A stretch of DNA of 5,082 nucleotides from Sporichthyaceae bacterium (GTDB lineage: Bacteria; Actinomycetota; Actinomycetes; JACCUZ01). Under the pieces are notes generated by a model, which worked only from the letters and a program-made list of their open reading frames with translations, was not told the DNA's origin and did not search any database. This document shows positions 1 to 5,082 of the stretch, in pieces (the first letter of the stretch is position 1; every line of letters starts with the position of its first letter). Location: NCBI GenBank assembly GCA_013698395.1, contig JACCUZ010000467.1, positions 1 through 5,082 on the forward strand, read 5' to 3'. The translations under genes were made by a program, and so were the position numbers.

Positions 1-935
1 ATGCCCATTGGGCTGTTGCGAGTGGTGAGGAACGCCGAGACGACCTTCAGGCGCTTGAGCGCACGAGTTTTCTTCTGGCCCTTGCCGGTGCGGATGATCT
101 CGCGCAGCGACTCGGCCTCAGCCTCGAGGTCGAAGGACTCGAGACGCTTCTGCAGCGCCGCGGCGCCCATGCCGCCGTGGAAGTACATGCCGAAGCGGTC
201 GCGCATCTCGCGGTAGAGGATCTCGTCGCCCTCGAGGTCCTGGACCTTGAGGTTCTTGAAGCGGTCCCAGACCGCCTGGACCCGCTCGACCTCCTGGTCG
301 GCCCGCTTGCGGATCTGGTTCATCTCCCGCTCGGCGGACTCGCGGACCTTGCGCTTGACGTCGGACTTGGCGCCCTCCGACTCCAATGCGGCCAAGTCGG
401 TCTCCAGGACCTTCTGCCGAGACTCGACGTCGGCGTCGCGGCGCTGCTCGACCTGCTTGACCTCGACGCCGATCTTGGCCTCGAGCGAGGGCAGGTCGCG
501 GTGGCGCTCCTCCTCGTCGACCGAGGTGATCATGTAGGCCGCGAAGTAGATGACCTTCTCCAGGTCCTTCGGGGCGAGGTCGAGCAGGTAGCCCAGCCGC
601 GACGGCACGCCCTTGAAGTACCAGATATGGGTGACCGGCGCGGCGAGCTCGATGTGGCCCATCCGCTCCCGGCGCACCTTCGCCCGCGTTACCTCGACAC
701 CGCAGCGCTCACAGATGATGCCCTTGAAGCGCACCCGCTTGTACTTGCCGCAGTAGCACTCCCAGTCCCGGGTCGGGCCGAAGATCTTCTCGCAGAAGAG
801 CCCGTCCTTCTCCGGCTTCAGGGTGCGGTAGTTGATGGTCTCCGGCTTCTTGACCTCACCGTGAGACCACTGACGGATGTCGTCAGCGGTGGCGAGACCG
901 ATGCGCAGCTCGTCGAAGAAGTTAACATCCAGCAA
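1..935 (-). CDS. rpoC: RNA polymerase beta' subunit, N-terminal part (cut by window edge)
   Basis: Beta' is the largest RNA polymerase subunit; with beta it forms the main cleft and binds DNA, and it carries the catalytic magnesium site. The first 311 codons are visible. The protein opens with MLDVNFFDELRIG, the conserved actinobacterial beta' start. A zinc-binding domain follows, with Cys60, Cys62, Cys75 and Cys78 in a CxC...CxxC pattern. Residues 93-139 (GHIELAAPVTHIWYFKG onward) are strongly conserved. Residues about 140-230 are a highly charged Glu/Lys/Arg-rich helical stretch matching the actinobacteria-specific beta' insertion. Residues 292-311 include ALKRLKVVSAF and end at NSPMG, just before the clamp helices. 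The catalytic NADFDGD motif lies outside the window. The start is TTG at 933-935: it aligns with the family N-terminus, the next upstream in-frame stop is TGA at 984-986, and no ATG, GTG or other TTG lies between. The gene sits 98 bp downstream of rpoB on the same strand. No frameshift is seen. Confidence 0.97.
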   Translation of the reverse strand, partial: MLDVNFFDELRIGLATADDIRQWSHGEVKKPETINYRTLKPEKDGLFCEKIFGPTRDWECYCGKYKRVRFKGIICERCGVEVTRAKVRRERMGHIELAAPVTHIWYFKGVPSRLGYLLDLAPKDLEKVIYFAAYMITSVDEEERHRDLPSLEAKIGVEVKQVEQRRDADVESRQKVLETDLAALESEGAKSDVKRKVRESAEREMNQIRKRADQEVERVQAVWDRFKNLKVQDLEGDEILYREMRDRFGMYFHGGMGAAALQKRLESFDLEAEAESLREIIRTGKGQKKTRALKRLKVVSAFLTTRNSPMG

Positions 936-944
936 GACGTGTCG

Positions 945-950
945 CCTGCT
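945..950 (-). promoter_or_regulatory. Ribosome binding site of rpoC (weak)
   Basis: On the minus strand the sequence AGCAGG, preceded by an AGAGAG purine run, lies 9 nt upstream of the TTG start of rpoC. It is only a partial match to the Shine-Dalgarno consensus and the spacing is slightly long. Together with the TTG codon it suggests modest initiation efficiency, or help from translational coupling across the operon. It supports the chosen start because no better start codon exists downstream of the in-frame stop. Confidence 0.5.
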
Positions 951-958
951 CTCTCTGT

Positions 959-987
959 GTACTACGTCGCTAGTTTTCGTATGTCAG
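959..987 (-). promoter_or_regulatory. Possible weak promoter in front of rpoC
   Basis: On the minus strand CTGACA (982-987; five of six matches to TTGACA) is followed after exactly 17 bp by TAGTAC (959-964; three of six matches to TATAAT, lacking the final T). Transcription would start around 950-953, leaving a leader of under 20 nt before the rpoC TTG at 935, so the leader would begin at or within the Shine-Dalgarno region. The good -35 and the spacing argue for it; the poor -10 and very short leader argue against. rpoBC are normally co-transcribed, so at most this is a minor internal promoter. Confidence 0.22.
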
Positions 988-993
988 TGGCGG

Positions 994-1033
994 GCGACAA
1001 AGAATGCGCCCTAGCGGGCGGATTCTTTGTCGC
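994..1033 (-). other. Long stem-loop between rpoB and rpoC
   Basis: The arms 994-1005 and 1022-1033 are perfectly complementary (12 bp, GCGACAAAGAAT with ATTCTTTGTCGC). After one G/G mismatch (1006/1021), five more base pairs (1007-1011 with 1016-1020) close a 4-nt loop at 1012-1015. In the mRNA the hairpin starts at the base immediately after the rpoB TGA. The downstream RNA is CCGCCACUGACA, so there is no U-tract, and rpoC must be transcribed through it. It may be a partial, U-less terminator or attenuator, an RNase III or other RNA-processing site, or a 3'-end stabiliser separating the rpoB and rpoC messages. The structure is directly visible; the role is inferred. Confidence 0.8.
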
Positions 1034-4540
<3,507 letters not shown>

Positions 4541-4547
4541 GAGGTGG

Positions 4548-4554
4548 TCCTTCC
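4548..4554 (-). promoter_or_regulatory. Ribosome binding site of rpoB
   Basis: On the minus strand GGAAGGA, with a strong GGAAGG core, ends 7 nt before the TTG codon at 4538-4540. The good Shine-Dalgarno compensates for the weak start codon and decides the start, since no ATG or GTG is available between the in-frame stop at 4571-4573 and the conserved N-terminus. Confidence 0.85.
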
Positions 4555-4639
4555 GAGGGCTGCCGGACTCTCATCAGCGCATGCCGGACGGCCCAAGGCA
4601 AGATGCCGTGGGAGAAGTCACGTGGCAGCGCAAAGCGCC

Positions 4640-4668
4640 AGCATACCCCTCGGGCGCACGCACCTCAA
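4640..4668 (-). promoter_or_regulatory. Probable sigma-70-type promoter of rpoB (proximal)
   Basis: On the minus strand TTGAGG (4663-4668) and TATGCT (4640-4645) are separated by exactly 17 bp. This fits the housekeeping-sigma pattern of actinobacteria, in which the -10 box follows TAnnnT. Transcription would start near 4632-4635, giving an rpoB leader of roughly 90 nt. It lies downstream of the stem-loop after rplL, so it could supply rpoBC transcripts independently of the ribosomal-protein promoter. The match is good, but start-site data would be needed to prove it. Confidence 0.55.
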
Positions 4669-4725
4669 GTGGGCAGGGCCCAGCAGAGCCGACCCAGCCG
4701 AATGGACGGCAAGGGCAGCGCGAGC

Positions 4726-4754
4726 AGGATGGACCCGCCAGGCGCGCTCGTCAA
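4726..4754 (-). promoter_or_regulatory. Possible second promoter of rpoB (distal)
   Basis: On the minus strand TTGACG (4749-4754; five of six matches to the -35 consensus) is followed after 17 bp by CATCCT (4726-4731; only three of six matches to TATAAT, with C in the first position). The start point would be near 4718-4721, giving a leader of about 180 nt. The -35 and spacing are convincing and the -10 is weak. It could be a second, possibly activator-assisted promoter, or chance. Confidence 0.3.
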
Positions 4755-4782
4755 GGCTTTCGCCCGTGTCGACACCGGCAGA

Positions 4783-4825
4783 CGACAGGGGCGGCCCCCG
4801 GTCACCCGGGAGACCGCCCCTGTCG
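4783..4825 (-). terminator. Very stable stem-loop after rplL: U-less terminator or attenuator
   Basis: The arms 4783-4794 and 4814-4825 pair perfectly over 12 bp (CGACAGGGGCGG with CCGCCCCTGTCG on the transcript). Inside, a second 5-bp stem (4797-4801 with 4806-4810) closes a GUGA loop of the GNRA type, separated from the outer stem by a small 3/2-nt internal loop. The hairpin begins 13 nt after the rplL stop codon. The RNA that follows is UCUGCCGGUG, with no U-tract. Hairpins without U-tracts are common at actinobacterial gene ends; here it may end or reduce read-through from rplJL, or be a processing site, upstream of the rpoB promoters. Confidence 0.6.
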
Positions 4826-4838
4826 GAGGTACGTGGTG

Positions 4839-5082
4839 CTACTTGACGGTGACCGTCGCGCCGGCGCCCTCGAGGGCCGCCCTGGCCTTGTCGGCGGCCT
4901 CCTTGTTGACCTTCTCCAGGACCGGCTTGGGGGTGCCGTCCACCAGATCCTTGGCCTCCTTGAGACCGAGACTGGTGAGGGAGCGCACCTCCTTGATGAC
5001 CTGGATCTTCTTGTCGCCCGCCGCCTCGAGGACGACGTCGAACTCGTCCTGCTCGGCCGCGGTGTCGGCCCCGTCACCGGCG
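4839..5082 (-). CDS. rplL: 50S ribosomal protein L7/L12, C-terminal domain (5' end outside window)
   Basis: L7/L12 is the multicopy stalk protein of the large ribosomal subunit; its C-terminal domain recruits elongation factors Tu and G and stimulates their GTPase activity. The visible 80 codons begin in the flexible Ala/Gly-rich hinge (AGDGADTAAEQ) and continue through the full C-terminal domain: EFDVVLEAAGDKKIQVIKEV, then LGLKEAKDLVDGTPKPVLEK, then the last helix and the terminal ATVTVK before TAG at 4839-4841. The conserved factor-binding lysines in DKK, VIK and LKEAK are present. Where many homologues have GLGLKEAKD, this one has SLGLKEAKD, a mild change. The N-terminal dimerisation domain, which anchors the protein to L10, lies beyond the window. 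The gene is the upstream neighbour of rpoB on the same strand, the standard bacterial arrangement. Confidence 0.96.
   Translation of the reverse strand, partial: AGDGADTAAEQDEFDVVLEAAGDKKIQVIKEVRSLTSLGLKEAKDLVDGTPKPVLEKVNKEAADKARAALEGAGATVTVK

Noticed and set aside
994..1033. Classical intrinsic terminator between rpoB and rpoC
   Set aside because: The hairpin is real but lacks a U-tract and rpoC lies only about 60 bp downstream with no strong promoter; full termination would silence an essential gene. Kept as a stem-loop of unknown role.
994..1033. Insertion sequence or MITE between rpoB and rpoC
   Set aside because: The inverted repeat has only a 4-nt loop, and there is no flanking target duplication or transposase. 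A dispersed small palindrome remains possible but cannot be judged from one copy.
4544..4846. Plus-strand open frame of 100 codons in the rplL-rpoB gap
   Set aside because: Low-complexity Arg/Ala/Pro-rich translation, no convincing Shine-Dalgarno, and it spans the hairpin and the promoter candidates of the opposite strand.

Overview
This window is a segment of the core bacterial ribosomal-protein/RNA-polymerase operon, with every gene on the minus strand. In transcription order (high to low coordinates) it holds the 3' end of rplL (ribosomal protein L7/L12), the complete rpoB (RNA polymerase beta subunit) and the 5' third of rpoC (beta' subunit). The base composition is strongly GC-rich. RpoB and RpoC resemble actinobacterial sequences throughout, RpoC carries the long charged helical insertion known from actinobacterial beta' subunits, and rpoB and rpoC both start with TTG. 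The source is therefore a high-GC actinobacterium. A member of the Propionibacteriales (for example a Nocardioides relative) is my best guess from residue-level resemblance, but this is inference.

Layout. 4839-5082: C-terminal domain of L7/L12, cut by the window edge. 4541-4838: a 298-bp gap with a very stable stem-loop just after rplL, two sigma-70-type promoter candidates pointing at rpoB, and a leader of roughly 90 nt ending in a clear Shine-Dalgarno. 1034-4540: rpoB, 1168 codons, intact, with a rifampicin pocket that looks sensitive. 936-1033: a 98-bp gap with a long perfect-armed hairpin starting directly after the rpoB stop, a weak promoter candidate and a modest Shine-Dalgarno. 1-935: the first 311 codons of rpoC, including the four-cysteine zinc site; the catalytic NADFDGD loop lies beyond the window.

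How the genes work together. Beta and beta' form the two jaws and the active-site cleft of RNA polymerase. L7/L12 is the flexible ribosomal stalk protein that recruits translation factors. The shared layout links synthesis of the transcription and translation machinery, and the two hairpins plus the candidate internal promoters are plausible places where polymerase output is uncoupled from ribosomal-protein output.

I see no mobile element, CRISPR array, tRNA, toxin or defence gene, intein, frameshift or pseudogene. I do not see an undescribed system. The points worth a second look are the two intercistronic hairpins, the candidate internal promoters, the TTG starts and a few substitutions near the rifampicin pocket.
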